Assembly: GCF_002736145.1 (NCBI RefSeq)
Contig: NZ_CP024160.1
Location: 2,046,001 to 2,110,000 of the forward strand
DNA from: Collinsella aerofaciens
Lineage (GTDB): Bacteria > Actinomycetota > Coriobacteriia > Coriobacteriales > Coriobacteriaceae
Reading direction: 5' to 3'
Length of the DNA: 64,000 nucleotides
The notes under the pieces: model-generated
The model's database searches: none
Told to the model about the DNA's origin: nothing
Seen by the model: the letters and a program-made list of their open reading frames with translations, nothing else
Position numbers and translations under genes: made by a program
Part shown: positions 24,455 to 34,208 of the stretch, in pieces
Layout of the letters: each line of letters starts with the position of its first letter
Numbering within the stretch: the first letter of the stretch is position 1

Positions 24455-26767
24455 ATGGCTGGTAATCACTTTAAGGGCAGCGATAGCGGCCGTCCTGCAG
24501 TTCCGCCGCGTCCGAACGGGGCTGGTAAGGCCGGCACGCCGGGCGGCGCTGGACAGGGCGGTTCCGGTAAGCGCGTGTCCCCGGGCGAGACAGCGATGTT
24601 TACCGCTCTGTACGAGCAGTCTCAAAAGGCAAAAAAGACCGGCCGTGCAAGAGGGAATGTCTTTGCGGGCGGTGCAACCTCCACGTCGCAGCCGAGCGGG
24701 GCTCCTTCGGTACCCGCGAACAACGCAGGTGCTGCCAACGCCGCGAATGCCGCCGGCAACGTTAATGCCGACAAGGCCGCCAACAATACTCCCTCTGCCG
24801 GTGGCGCGGGGCTTACGGGTAACCTTGGCACGATTTACACCGGCGCCTCCGAGACTGGCACGTTCGCCCGCCTGGATGATAGCGGTGCCGAGTTTGCGGG
24901 CTCGGGTTCCAAGGAAGATTATTACGATTTTGGTTTGAACTACGGTGGCGACGCTTCGCCGAGTTCGACCTCTGACGGTCTGGTCCGTCATCGCCATCGC
25001 AAGGGCGAGCGCAAAAAGCGTCACACCGGCGCCATTATTGCCGTTGTAGTCGCGGTGCTTCTCGTTGCGCTTGGCGCAAGCGGCTTTATGCTGCTTAACT
25101 CGGCAAAGACCGTAAAGAGCGAAGCGAAGGAGGCTGTCGAGATCGTCGGTGGCCTTAAGGACAAGGTCACGTCGGGCGATTTTTCGACGCTGCCTGACGA
25201 CGCGAAGAAGATCGATGAGCTCTGCGACAGCATGAAGGCGGAGACCTCGAGCCCGCTGTGGACGGCGGCATCGTTTATCCCGGTGTATGGCAGTGACATC
25301 AACGCAGCCCGCACCATGATCGACGCCCTGTCCGATGTCTCGAGCAACGCGCTGGTTCCCATGGCCGACAACCTTTCGCAGGCCACGCCCGGCAAGCTGT
25401 TCCAGGACGGCATGATTAACGTGTCCGCGCTGCAGGCGGTCGCCGATTCGCTTTCCAGCAGCTCGAAGGTGTTCAAGAGCGCCAACGAGAAGGTCCAGGG
25501 CATTGGCGATACTCATATTTCCCAGGTGACCGAGCTGGTCGATAAGGCCAAGGACGGCTTTGCCACCCTCAACGGTGCGGTTGACGCGGCGGAGAAGGTC
25601 GCCCCCGTCCTTCCCCAGATGCTTGGCGCCAACGGCCAGACGCGCAACTACCTTATGTACGCCATGAACAACGTCGAGATTCGTGCTTGCGGCGGCTTTG
25701 GCGGTTCGCAGGGCCTGATTTCGGTCACTGACGGCCAGATGTCGATTGGCGAGTTTGTTCCCCGCATTGGACTCAGCGAGGATGAGGCAGTCGAGAGCGT
25801 CGACGAAGAGGATGAGGCGCTGTTCGGCAACCACAGTAACCTGTACAACTCGGGCAATACCTATTCGCCTGATTGGCCCCGCAACTCGCAGCGTGTCGCC
25901 GCGCTGTGGAAGTCCCAGTATGGACAGGACGTTGATGGCGTCATCGGTATCGACCCGGTGTTCCTGCAGTATCTGCTGGGCCTGGTCGGTAATGTCTCGC
26001 TGCCCGACGGAACGGTTGTCGACGGCACCAACGCCGCAAAGGTCCTCATGCACGATGTGTACTGGAACTATCCGGTCGAGGAGTCGGACGGCATCTTTGC
26101 ATCCGTCGCCAGCGCTGCCTTCGACAAGATCCTTGGCGGTATCGGCGATGTCGATGTTACGAAGCTTGTCAGCGCCGTTGAGCGCGGTGCCGAAGAGGGC
26201 CGCCTGATCGCGTGGATGAGAAACGATGATGAGCAGAATGCCATCAAAGAGACGGGCATTGACGCTTCGCTGCCCGATCCGGATGACCCGAGTGCCGATC
26301 CTGTTGCCGGCGTTTACTTTAACAACCTGAGCTTCTCCAAGCTCGACTGGTACCTGAACGCCGATACGCAGATTGGCCAGGGCATCAAGAACGGTGACGG
26401 CACGTGCTCCTATCGCATCACCGTTACCCTGACGAACATCATGACGCAGGAGGAGGCTGGCAAGCTGCCCGACTACGTTGCGGCGAGCGCACCCGATGCC
26501 GCGCGTGACGACGAGCGTCTGAATGTCTCGTTGTTTGCCCCGACGGGCGGCAACATTACTGATCTGACCGTCGAGGGCACCCAGTTTGGTCTTGGTGCCG
26601 CTACGTGGCATGGAATCCCCTTCTATTCGGGCACCGTTGACCTGCATGCTGGCGAGACGACGACGATCACGTATACGCTGACCACGTCGGCCGAGGCGGG
26701 GGACAAGCCGCTTACGCTGCGTCAGACTCCTACATGCCAGGCGGCTCGTGACAGCGCGTCGGCGTAG
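24455..26767 (+). CDS. DUF4012-domain membrane protein
   Basis: 770 residues. A low-complexity N-terminus rich in Gly, Ala, Asn and Pro (about 1-190) is followed by a basic patch, one membrane segment (GAIIAVVVAVLLVALGASGF) and a large outer part matching DUF4012: NGQTRNYLMYAMNNVEIRACGGFGGSQGLISV is the family core. DUF4012 proteins occur in actinobacteria, often with polysaccharide genes, and their role is unsettled; the glmM neighbour is at least compatible with envelope work. The ATG at 24455 has GCGAGGA upstream. Confidence 0.88.
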   Translation: MAGNHFKGSDSGRPAVPPRPNGAGKAGTPGGAGQGGSGKRVSPGETAMFTALYEQSQKAKKTGRARGNVFAGGATSTSQPSGAPSVPANNAGAANAANAAGNVNADKAANNTPSAGGAGLTGNLGTIYTGASETGTFARLDDSGAEFAGSGSKEDYYDFGLNYGGDASPSSTSDGLVRHRHRKGERKKRHTGAIIAVVVAVLLVALGASGFMLLNSAKTVKSEAKEAVEIVGGLKDKVTSGDFSTLPDDAKKIDELCDSMKAETSSPLWTAASFIPVYGSDINAARTMIDALSDVSSNALVPMADNLSQATPGKLFQDGMINVSALQAVADSLSSSSKVFKSANEKVQGIGDTHISQVTELVDKAKDGFATLNGAVDAAEKVAPVLPQMLGANGQTRNYLMYAMNNVEIRACGGFGGSQGLISVTDGQMSIGEFVPRIGLSEDEAVESVDEEDEALFGNHSNLYNSGNTYSPDWPRNSQRVAALWKSQYGQDVDGVIGIDPVFLQYLLGLVGNVSLPDGTVVDGTNAAKVLMHDVYWNYPVEESDGIFASVASAAFDKILGGIGDVDVTKLVSAVERGAEEGRLIAWMRNDDEQNAIKETGIDASLPDPDDPSADPVAGVYFNNLSFSKLDWYLNADTQIGQGIKNGDGTCSYRITVTLTNIMTQEEAGKLPDYVAASAPDAARDDERLNVSLFAPTGGNITDLTVEGTQFGLGAATWHGIPFYSGTVDLHAGETTTITYTLTTSAEAGDKPLTLRQTPTCQAARDSASA

Positions 26768-26802
26768 GGTTTTTCTGGTAGCGCAGATAATCGAGTACCA
26801 TT

Positions 26803-26836
26803 TTGGGGCGGACAGGCAATCTGTCCGCCCCTATTT
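26803..26836 (+). terminator. Terminator between the DUF4012 gene and glmM
   Basis: GGGGCGGACAG (26805-26815) pairs with CTGTCCGCCCC (26821-26831), followed by TATTTT. Confidence 0.82.
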
Positions 26837-26850
26837 TGTAAGGAGAGCGC

Positions 26851-28182
26851 ATGAAGTACTTTGGCACCGACGGCTTTCGCGGTGAGGCCAACGTTGGGCT
26901 GACGGTAGAGCACGCTTATAAGATTGGCCGTTTTGTGGGCTGGTATTACGGCGCCAATCGCAGTGCTAAGGCGCGCGTGATCGTGGGCAAGGACACACGT
27001 CGCTCGAGCTATATGTTTGAGGCGGCGCTGGTGAGCGGCCTGGTCGCGAGCGGTGCGGACGCCTACATGCTGCACGTGATCCCCACTCCGGGCGTGGCGC
27101 ATCAGACCGTGGAGGGCTGCTTCGATTGCGGCATCATGATCAGTGCGAGCCACAACCCGTTTTGCGATAACGGCATTAAGCTCGTCAACAGCGACGGCTT
27201 TAAGATGGACGAGGACGTGCTGGAGCTCATCGAGGACTATATCGATGGCAAGAGCGAGGTGCCGCTGGCAACGGGCAACCACATCGGTGCCACGGTGGAC
27301 TACATGCAGGGCCGCAACCGCTACATTGCTTCGCTCATCGCCAGCGCGAACTTTTCGCTGCAGGGCGTCAAGATCGGCATCGACTGCGCCAACGGCTCGG
27401 CGTCCTCGGTGGCCAAGCCGGTGTTTGACGCGCTCGGCGCCGACGTGCGCGTGATCAATGCCGCGCCCGATGGTTTTAACATCAACGTCGACTGTGGCTC
27501 CACGCATATGGAGCGCCTGCAGCGCCACGTGGTGGAGCAGGGTCTGGACGTGGGTTTTGCTTACGATGGCGATGCCGACCGCTGCTTGGCCGTGGATGAG
27601 CGCGGGCGCGTGGTCGACGGCGACCAGATCCTGTACGTGTGCGGCGTGTATCTGAACAAGCACGGGCGACTCTCGGGCGGTACCGTGGTGCCGACGATTG
27701 CCAGCAACTTTGGCCTGATCAAGTCGTTGGAGCTTGCCGGTCTGAGCGCCGTGACCAGCGGCGTGGGCGACCGTCACGTGTATGCCAAGATGCGCGAGGG
27801 CGGTTACAGCTTGGGCGGCGAGCAGACGGGCCATACGATCTTTGGCGATATCGAGCGCACGGGCGACGGCATTATGACTTCGCTGCGCGTGATGGAAGTG
27901 ATTCGTGCCGAGCGCGAGACGCTCTCGCAGCTCACGGCTCCGTGCAAGCTGCTGCCGCAGGCGCAGGTGGCCGTGCACGTGGCGGACAAGGACGCCGCGC
28001 TCGAGAACATGGGCGTGCAGAACGCCATCGCCGAGGCCGAGGCTGCGCTGGCAGGCGAGGGCCGCGTGCTTGTGCGCAAGAGCGGAACCGAGTCTGTGAT
28101 TCGCGTTTTGGCCGAAGCCCCCGACCAAGCCGCCGCCGACGCCGCCATGAAGCGCATCGCCAACGCGCTCGAGGCTCTGTAG
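26851..28182 (+). CDS. glmM: Phosphoglucosamine mutase
   Basis: 443 residues. It converts glucosamine-6-phosphate to glucosamine-1-phosphate for UDP-GlcNAc and cell wall synthesis. It starts MKYFGTDGFRGEAN. The phosphoserine loop is ISASHNPFCDNGIK, the metal loop is DGDADRCLAVDE, the sugar loop is GGEQTGHTIF and the phosphate loop is RKSGTESVIRVLAE. Start 14 nt after a terminator, with AAGGAGAGCGC before the ATG. Confidence 0.97.
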   Translation: MKYFGTDGFRGEANVGLTVEHAYKIGRFVGWYYGANRSAKARVIVGKDTRRSSYMFEAALVSGLVASGADAYMLHVIPTPGVAHQTVEGCFDCGIMISASHNPFCDNGIKLVNSDGFKMDEDVLELIEDYIDGKSEVPLATGNHIGATVDYMQGRNRYIASLIASANFSLQGVKIGIDCANGSASSVAKPVFDALGADVRVINAAPDGFNINVDCGSTHMERLQRHVVEQGLDVGFAYDGDADRCLAVDERGRVVDGDQILYVCGVYLNKHGRLSGGTVVPTIASNFGLIKSLELAGLSAVTSGVGDRHVYAKMREGGYSLGGEQTGHTIFGDIERTGDGIMTSLRVMEVIRAERETLSQLTAPCKLLPQAQVAVHVADKDAALENMGVQNAIAEAEAALAGEGRVLVRKSGTESVIRVLAEAPDQAAADAAMKRIANALEAL

Positions 28183-28191
28183 TTACGCGGT

Positions 28192-28225
28192 TTTACCAGT
28201 CATTGGGGACGTTCTTAAACGACTA
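28192..28225. repeat. Short GGGGACGTTCTTAAAC element
   Basis: CCAGTCATTGGGGACGTTC followed by TTAAACGACTAG has imperfect inverted ends (AGTC and GACT). It looks like a dispersed genomic element, but only one copy is in this window, so this rests on form and my memory of related genomes. Confidence 0.35.
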
Positions 28226-28228
28226 GGT

Positions 28229-28271
28229 GGAAAGGGGACGATGCGGATTGGTTCCGCGGCGTCCCCTTTGC
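28229..28271. terminator. Terminator between convergent glmM and M32 peptidase
   Basis: AAAGGGGACG (28231-28240) pairs with CGTCCCCTTT (28260-28269) across an 19-nt loop containing a smaller GCGG/CCGC stem. It can serve both strands. Confidence 0.7.
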
Positions 28272-28291
28272 GTTGGCGTGTCGGTTATGCC

Positions 28292-29866
28292 TTACAGCTC
28301 GTAGAGCGTGGTGAACTTGTCCTGCAGGTAGCTGCAGTAGTAGCGGGCATCGAACGCCATGCCGCACGCACCCTTGATGAGCTCCGGCGCGTCCTTGGCG
28401 CGGCCCCACTGCCAAATGTGCTCGCCCAGCCAAGCGCGGACGGGCGCCAGATCGCCGCTCGCGCAGGCACCGGTAAGGTCGACGCCGTCGCGGCACATGG
28501 CCGGCACAAACATGGCGTCGTAGGCGCTGCCCAGCGCATACGTGGGGAAGTAGCCAAACGAGCCACCGCTCCAGTGCGTATCCTGCAGGCAGCCGTGCGT
28601 GTCGTCGGGAACGGGAATGCCCAGGTACTCATCCATAAAGCGATTCCAAAGCGCGGGGATGTCCTTGGCCGTGGCCTCGCCGGCAAACAGCATGCGCTCG
28701 ATCTCGTAGCGCACCATAACATGCAGCGGATAAGTGAGCTCGTCCGCCTCGGTGCGGATCAGCGACGGCCGTGCGATGTTCACGGCATGGTAGAGCGTAT
28801 CCTCGTCCACACTGCCATAGACCTCGGGCGCGTGACGGCGCAGCACCTCGAGCAGCGGGCCCATAAAGGCGCGGCTGCGACCCACGGTGTTCTCGAAAAA
28901 GCGGCTCTGGCTCTCGTGGATGCCCATGGAAGTGCCGCCCTCCAGGCGGGTGCGCGCATAGGCAGGATTGACGCCCAGCTCGTACATGGCGTGTCCCGCC
29001 TCGTGGATGATGCTGTAGACGTTGGAGATGCAGTCGTCCTCGTAGATGTGCGTCGCGATGCGCGCGTCGCCCACGGCAAAGCCCTCGCTAAACGGGTGCT
29101 CGGTAAAGGCAAGCGTGGTGTCGTTCAGGTCCAGGCCGACGAGCTTCATAAGGTCGAAGCTCATGGCGCGCTGGGCGGCCTCGGGCACGCGGGCGTGCAA
29201 AAAGTCGGCAGCGGGCTGCTGGCCGCGCTCGCCGATGGCGTGCACGAGCGGCACGACCGTCGCCTTGACCTCATCGCAAAACGCATCGAAGCTCTTGGCG
29301 GAAAGGCCGCGCTCGTACTGGTCGAGCCAAACATCGTATGGGTCGCGCTTGGGGTCCATGAGCTCGGCCTGATGCTTAAGTTGGGCGACGATTCTATCCA
29401 CATAGGGCTCAAAGCTCGCCCAGTCATTGGCCGTCTTGGCCTTGTGCCACACGGCGTCGGCCTCGCAGGTGAGCCTGGTCCAGGCCTCGGCCTCCTCGGT
29501 GGGAATGACGCTCGCTTCGCGCTGGTCGCGGCCGAGTACGCGGATCTCGTCGAGCAGCTGCGGGTCGTCGATCTTGCCGCCGGCGACGGTTTCGCGTGCC
29601 AGCGAGCGCACAAGTTCGACAGACTTTTCGCTGGTCAGGAGCTTATGATGCTCGCCGGCAAGGGTGCCCATGGCGTCGGCGCGCGCTGCGGCGCCGTTGG
29701 CGGGGGCAATGGTCGCGCCGTCAAACTCGGCAATCTTGAGCAGGTACTCGCGGGTCCACAGCTTGCCCTCGAGCTTGCGGAATTTTTTGACGGCCTTATC
29801 GACCTTCATGCTTTTGGGCGTCTTGCCCGCTGCGGGCTCGGCCTTCTTATCGTGCTTCTTTCCCAT
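28292..29866 (-). CDS. M32 metallocarboxypeptidase (carboxypeptidase Taq type)
   Basis: 524 residues, normal for the family. It removes C-terminal residues from peptides in the cytoplasm. The zinc motif is HEAGH in IIHEAGHAMYELGVNPAYART, followed by the M32 signature GTSMGIHESQSRFFENTVGRS; DTHGCLQDTHWSGGSFGYFPTYALGSAYDAM is also diagnostic. The N-terminal Lys-rich extension of about 20 residues is poorly conserved. The ATG at 29866 follows AAGGATATGGT; the open frame extends to 29911 without a better site. Confidence 0.95.
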   Translation of the reverse strand: MGKKHDKKAEPAAGKTPKSMKVDKAVKKFRKLEGKLWTREYLLKIAEFDGATIAPANGAAARADAMGTLAGEHHKLLTSEKSVELVRSLARETVAGGKIDDPQLLDEIRVLGRDQREASVIPTEEAEAWTRLTCEADAVWHKAKTANDWASFEPYVDRIVAQLKHQAELMDPKRDPYDVWLDQYERGLSAKSFDAFCDEVKATVVPLVHAIGERGQQPAADFLHARVPEAAQRAMSFDLMKLVGLDLNDTTLAFTEHPFSEGFAVGDARIATHIYEDDCISNVYSIIHEAGHAMYELGVNPAYARTRLEGGTSMGIHESQSRFFENTVGRSRAFMGPLLEVLRRHAPEVYGSVDEDTLYHAVNIARPSLIRTEADELTYPLHVMVRYEIERMLFAGEATAKDIPALWNRFMDEYLGIPVPDDTHGCLQDTHWSGGSFGYFPTYALGSAYDAMFVPAMCRDGVDLTGACASGDLAPVRAWLGEHIWQWGRAKDAPELIKGACGMAFDARYYCSYLQDKFTTLYEL

Positions 29867-29989
29867 ACCATATCCTTGATCTCGCGAACCGAGCGCCACG
29901 GATGGGCGCACGGCCAGTTTACACAGCTACCTGCCTTGTACCCAGCACGAACAAAACGGAACGCGGCGATATGCCCAAACAATGTGGTA

Positions 29990-30287
29990 TCCTGTAGCCC
30001 AATGCGTTGACGGAGAGGGTTTTGCCCGCCGCGTCGCCGGCAAGAGAGGGAAGGTCATGGGCTGTAAGCCTTCCTGCGGTGGCAAGGGCCAAGCGTTCAC
30101 TCCCGAGCAGCGACCTCAACGGGCACGCGGCCGGCGGCGGCGATGTCCCCAGTAGGGAAGCCGTGAGCCTCGCGACAAGGGGCAAAGAGTGGGCGCGGCG
30201 GGCCAGACATCCGCCGGGTCAAACAAGGTGGTACCGCGGAATTCAACCGTCCTTGGGCAATGCACATGCCCGAGGACGGTTTTTTGT
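29990..30287 (+). promoter_or_regulatory. T-box leader of pheST
   Basis: The T-box consensus AAGGTGGTACCGCGG is at 30225-30239. It is followed by the terminator stem AACCGTCC...GGACGGTT (30245-30280) and six T residues. T-box leaders bind uncharged tRNA and then allow read-through into aminoacyl-tRNA synthetase genes; pheST downstream predicts a Phe specifier. Several TTC triplets are present, but I cannot place the specifier loop with certainty. Stem I would lie between about 30010 and 30200. Confidence 0.92.
30057..30155 (+). CDS. Possible 32-codon ORF inside the T-box leader
   Basis: An ATG with GAGAGGGAAGG upstream opens a frame reading MGCKPSCGGKGQAFTPEQRP and ending in Arg-rich sequence. 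It overlaps the T-box stem I region. It has a single Phe codon, so it is not a classical Phe attenuator peptide. It may be chance; listed because the ribosome binding site is good. Confidence 0.2.
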   Translation: MGCKPSCGGKGQAFTPEQRPQRARGRRRRCPQ

Positions 30288-30371
30288 TACCGAACCGGGC
30301 CGCGTTTTCGCAACGTCAGACGGCGGCAGCCGCCTCGGCAAGCGGGGAGCGCGAGAGACGAAAGGGAAGAC

Positions 30372-31448
30372 ATGAGTCTGATTGATGATCTGGTCAAACT
30401 CGAGGAAGAGGCCAAGGAGCTCGTCGCAGGCGCCGACGACGCCGCAAAGCTCGAGGCCGCGCGCGTTGAGCTGCTCGGCCGCAAGGGCCGCATCACCGGC
30501 CTGATGCGCATGATGGGCAAGCTCGCCCCCGAGGATCGTCCCGTGATGGGCAAGCGCGCCAACGAGATGCGCCAGCTGATCGAGGGCATGCTCGACGAGC
30601 GCACCACCGAGATGAAGGCCGCCGCCCTCAAGCACGCACTCGAGCACGAGGCCGTCGACATCACGCTACCGGGTATCCGTCCGCAGATCGGCCACCAGCA
30701 CCTGATCAAGCAGATCATCGAGGAGGCCGAGGACATCTTCTGCGGCATCGGCTACACCGTCGAGTCTGGCCCCATGGTCGACACCTCCTATTACAACTTC
30801 ACCGCGCTCAACGCCCCCATGGATCACCCGAGCCGCTCGGCCCGCGATACCTTCTATGTGGTCGACAACAACCCCGGCAGCGTCGCGCACCCCGAGGCTC
30901 ACGCCCACGGCGAGTCCGACGTGCTGCTGCGCACCCAGACCTCGGGCGTGCAGATCCACACCATGGAGTCGCAGAAGCCGCCCATCTACATGATCTGCCC
31001 GGGCACCGTCTACCGTCCCGACACGGCCGACGCCTGCCACCTGCCGCAGTTCAACCAGATCGAGGGCCTGGTCGTCGACGAGGGCATCACCTTTGGCGAT
31101 CTTAAGGGCACGCTCGACTACTTTGTTAAGTGCATGTTTGGCGAGGACCGCAAGACGCGTTACCGCCCGCACTTCTTCCCCTTCACCGAGCCGAGCTGCG
31201 AGGTAGACGTGAGCTGCCACGTGTGCGGCGGCAAGGGCTGCAACTTCTGCAAGCACAGCGGCTGGATCGAGATTCTGGGCTGCGGCATGGTCGACCCCAA
31301 CGTCCTGATTAACTGCGGCATCGACCCCGAGAAGTACACCGGCTTCGCCTTTGGTATTGGCGCCGAGCGCGTCGCGGCCCTGCGCTACGACCTGCCCGAC
31401 CTGCGCACGCTCATGACAGGCGATATGCGCTTCCTGAACCAATTTTAG
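30372..31448 (+). CDS. pheS: Phenylalanyl-tRNA synthetase alpha subunit
   Basis: 358 residues. Class II synthetase catalytic subunit. An N-terminal coiled coil (LVKLEEEAKELVAGADDAAKLEAARVELLGRKG) is followed by motif 2 (HTMESQKPPIYMICPGTVYRPD) and motif 3 (FAFGIGAERVAALRYDLPDLR). The Cys-rich CHVCGGKGCNFCKHSGW segment is normal for PheS. Start ATG with AAAGGGAAG. Under T-box control with pheT. Confidence 0.97.
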   Translation: MSLIDDLVKLEEEAKELVAGADDAAKLEAARVELLGRKGRITGLMRMMGKLAPEDRPVMGKRANEMRQLIEGMLDERTTEMKAAALKHALEHEAVDITLPGIRPQIGHQHLIKQIIEEAEDIFCGIGYTVESGPMVDTSYYNFTALNAPMDHPSRSARDTFYVVDNNPGSVAHPEAHAHGESDVLLRTQTSGVQIHTMESQKPPIYMICPGTVYRPDTADACHLPQFNQIEGLVVDEGITFGDLKGTLDYFVKCMFGEDRKTRYRPHFFPFTEPSCEVDVSCHVCGGKGCNFCKHSGWIEILGCGMVDPNVLINCGIDPEKYTGFAFGIGAERVAALRYDLPDLRTLMTGDMRFLNQF

Positions 31449-31632
31449 GCTGCGGCTTGCCCAAGCACGGCACCTCGGCGCTCATTCGTCGCTTGCGTAC
31501 CAAAGTACGCGGCGCTCCTCTTTCGGGCCGATCTGCCGCACTTGGACAACCCTCGCTTTGTAAGGAATGTTCACAAAGTTGAAGTTTCCACCTGCATCTC
31601 TTCGCAGGCTTTCAGTATGAAAGGAGAGCTAG

Positions 31633-34086
31633 ATGCGTGTTTCTTACGACTGGCTCAAGACCATGATCGATATTCCGGAGGATCCCAAGACCCTTTCGGA
31701 CGAATATATCCGTACCGGCACCGAGGTCGAGGCGATCGACACCGTGGGCGAGTCCTTCGACCACGTGGTGACCGCCAAGGTGCTCACCAAGACCCCGCAC
31801 CCCGATAGCGACCATATGTATGTGTGCTCGGTCGACGTGGGCGACAAGAACCTCGACGCCGACGGCAACCCCGCTCCGCTGCAGATCGTCTGCGGCGCGC
31901 AGAACTTCGAGGCCGGCGACCACATCGTCACGGCCATGATTGGCGCTGTCCTGCCCGGCGACGTCAAGATCAAGAAGAGCAAGCTTCGCGGCGTCGTGTC
32001 CATGGGCATGAACTGCTCCGCGCGCGAGCTCGGCCTGGGCGGCGACCACTCCGGCATCATGATCCTGCCCGAGGATACGCCCTGCGGCATGCCGTTTGCC
32101 GAGTACGTGGGCTCGAGCGATACCGTGCTTGACTGCGAGATCACGCCCAACCGTCCCGATTGCCTGTCCATGATCGGCATGGCCCGCGAGACCGGCGCCA
32201 TCTTCGACCGCGATTTCCACGTTGAGCTGCCTGCCATCAAGGCCGAGACCGGCCGCGCGACCGACGACGAGCTTTCGGTCGAGATTGCCGACGAGGGCCT
32301 GTGCGACCGCTACGTCGCCCGCATCGTGCGCAACGTGAAGGTCGGCCCCTCGCCCGACTGGATGGTCAAGCGCCTCAACGCCCTGGGCGTGCGCCCGCAC
32401 AACAACATTGTCGATATCACCAACTACGTGATGATGCTCACCGGTCAGCCGCTGCACGCCTTTGACCTGGACACCTTTGCCGAGCGCGATGGCCGCCGTC
32501 GTGTGGTGGTCCGCGCCGCCCAGCAGGATGAGAAGTTCACGACGCTCGACGGCGAGGAGCGCACGCTCGACGCCGGCATGGGTCTCATCACCGACGGCGA
32601 GCGCCCCGTGGCGCTGGCCGGCGTTATGGGCGGCATGGATTCCGAGATCGAGGACGACACCGTCGATGTGATGGTCGAGAGTGCCTGCTTCAACGCCGGT
32701 CGCACCTCGCACACCAGCCGCGACCTGTCCCTGATCTCCGACGCCTCCATTCGCTTTGAGCGCCAGGTTGACGAGACCGGCTGCGTGGACGTCGCCAACG
32801 TTGCCTGCGCGCTCATCGAGGAGATCGCCGGCGGCGAGGTTGCTCCCGGCTATGTCGACGTTTTCCCTGCGCCCAAGACTATCGACAGCATCAAGCTGCG
32901 CCTGGCCCGCGTGCATGCCATCTGCGGTGCCGACATCGAGCCCGAGTTTATCGAGCGTTCGCTCACCCGCCTGGGCTGCACCGTCGAGCGCGACGGCGAT
33001 GACTTCATGGTCACCCCGCCGAGCTTCCGTCCCGACCTGCCGCGCGAGATCGACCTGATCGAGGAGGTCCTGCGCCTGTGGGGCATGGGCCGTGTGACGG
33101 CGACCATCCCGGCTGCCAAGAACCACATCGGCGGCCTGACCCGCGAGCAGAAGCTCACCCGCAAGGTCGGCGAGATCCTGCGCGCCTGCGGCCTCAACGA
33201 GACCACGACTTTCGGCTTTGCCGCCCCGGGCGACCTGGAGAAGATCGGTATGTCCACCGAGGGTCGCGGTTGCCCCGTGGTGCTCATGAACCCGCTGGTA
33301 GCCGAGCAGACCGAGATGCGTCGTTCGCTGTTGCCGGGCCTGCTGCAGTCCGTGGCCTATAACGAGGCCCACGGCACGCCCAACGTGCACCTGTACGAGG
33401 TCGGCAGCCTGTTCCACGGTCGCGAGAACGCCAGCCTGCCCAAGGAGACCAAGTCCGTGGCGGGCGTGCTCTCGGGCCAGTGGAGCGAGCAGTCCTGGAA
33501 CATGAAGTACCGCAAGCTGCGTTTCTTCTTTGGCAAGGGCATTGTCGAGGAGCTGCTCGCCCAGCTGCGCATCGAGAAGGTTCGCTTCCGTCCCGTCGAG
33601 GGCGAGGGCTACGCTTTCTTGCAGCCGGGTCGTGCGGCCGAGGTTCTGTCCGGCGGCACCGTACTGGGCTGGGTCGGCGAGATTCACCCCGAGGCGCGCG
33701 AGGCGATGGGCATCGATGAGGTCGTCGTTGCCTTTGAGCTCGATCTGGACAAGCTGATCAAGGGCGCCCGCAATCAGGAGAACTACCGCGAGTTCTCGCA
33801 GTACCCGGCTGTTGAGCACGACCTTGCTATCGTGGTCGACAATGCTGTGACCTGCGAGGATCTTGAGCGCCGCATTACCAGCGCCGGCGGCAAGCTGCTC
33901 GAGGGCGTGCGCCTGTTCGACGTCTACCGCGATCCCATCCGCATCGGAGCGGGCAAGAAGTCCATGGCCTTTGCGCTTACGTATCGCTCCGACGACCACA
34001 CGCTCACCAGCGAAGAGGTCGAGAAGGCGCACCAGAAGATCGTCACCAAGGTATGCAAGGGCGTAAACGGCGAGGTCCGCGGATAG
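31633..34086 (+). CDS. pheT: Phenylalanyl-tRNA synthetase beta subunit
   Basis: 817 residues, full length. It has an N-terminal tRNA-binding OB fold (VVTAKVLTKTPHPDSDHMYVCSVDVG), B3/B4 editing domain, B5 domain, a catalytic-like core and the C-terminal ferredoxin-fold anticodon-binding domain (SQYPAVEHDLAIVVDNAV ... LFDVYRD ... KSMAFALTYRSDDHTLTSEEV). It is 184 nt after pheS; no terminator is evident between, so it probably shares the T-box transcript. GAAAGGAGAG precedes the ATG. Confidence 0.97.
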   Translation: MRVSYDWLKTMIDIPEDPKTLSDEYIRTGTEVEAIDTVGESFDHVVTAKVLTKTPHPDSDHMYVCSVDVGDKNLDADGNPAPLQIVCGAQNFEAGDHIVTAMIGAVLPGDVKIKKSKLRGVVSMGMNCSARELGLGGDHSGIMILPEDTPCGMPFAEYVGSSDTVLDCEITPNRPDCLSMIGMARETGAIFDRDFHVELPAIKAETGRATDDELSVEIADEGLCDRYVARIVRNVKVGPSPDWMVKRLNALGVRPHNNIVDITNYVMMLTGQPLHAFDLDTFAERDGRRRVVVRAAQQDEKFTTLDGEERTLDAGMGLITDGERPVALAGVMGGMDSEIEDDTVDVMVESACFNAGRTSHTSRDLSLISDASIRFERQVDETGCVDVANVACALIEEIAGGEVAPGYVDVFPAPKTIDSIKLRLARVHAICGADIEPEFIERSLTRLGCTVERDGDDFMVTPPSFRPDLPREIDLIEEVLRLWGMGRVTATIPAAKNHIGGLTREQKLTRKVGEILRACGLNETTTFGFAAPGDLEKIGMSTEGRGCPVVLMNPLVAEQTEMRRSLLPGLLQSVAYNEAHGTPNVHLYEVGSLFHGRENASLPKETKSVAGVLSGQWSEQSWNMKYRKLRFFFGKGIVEELLAQLRIEKVRFRPVEGEGYAFLQPGRAAEVLSGGTVLGWVGEIHPEAREAMGIDEVVVAFELDLDKLIKGARNQENYREFSQYPAVEHDLAIVVDNAVTCEDLERRITSAGGKLLEGVRLFDVYRDPIRIGAGKKSMAFALTYRSDDHTLTSEEVEKAHQKIVTKVCKGVNGEVRG

Positions 34087-34208
34087 GGCTTGCGCTGGGG
34101 TATGGGTCAGCGGTGGTTGCCGCCGAGTCTTACGTGACCGCTATGCTCGATATAAGGCACCGTTGAGCCTTCATATATGACACGCGCATTACATAACGGC
34201 GTGCTGCT

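Noticed and set aside
31612-34032. Very long open frame antisense to pheT (and similar ones antisense to the M16C gene, glmM, pyk and the ATPase)
   Set aside because: High-GC codon use opens the opposite strand. The translations are Val/His/Ala/Arg-rich with no family match, and the sense genes are certain.
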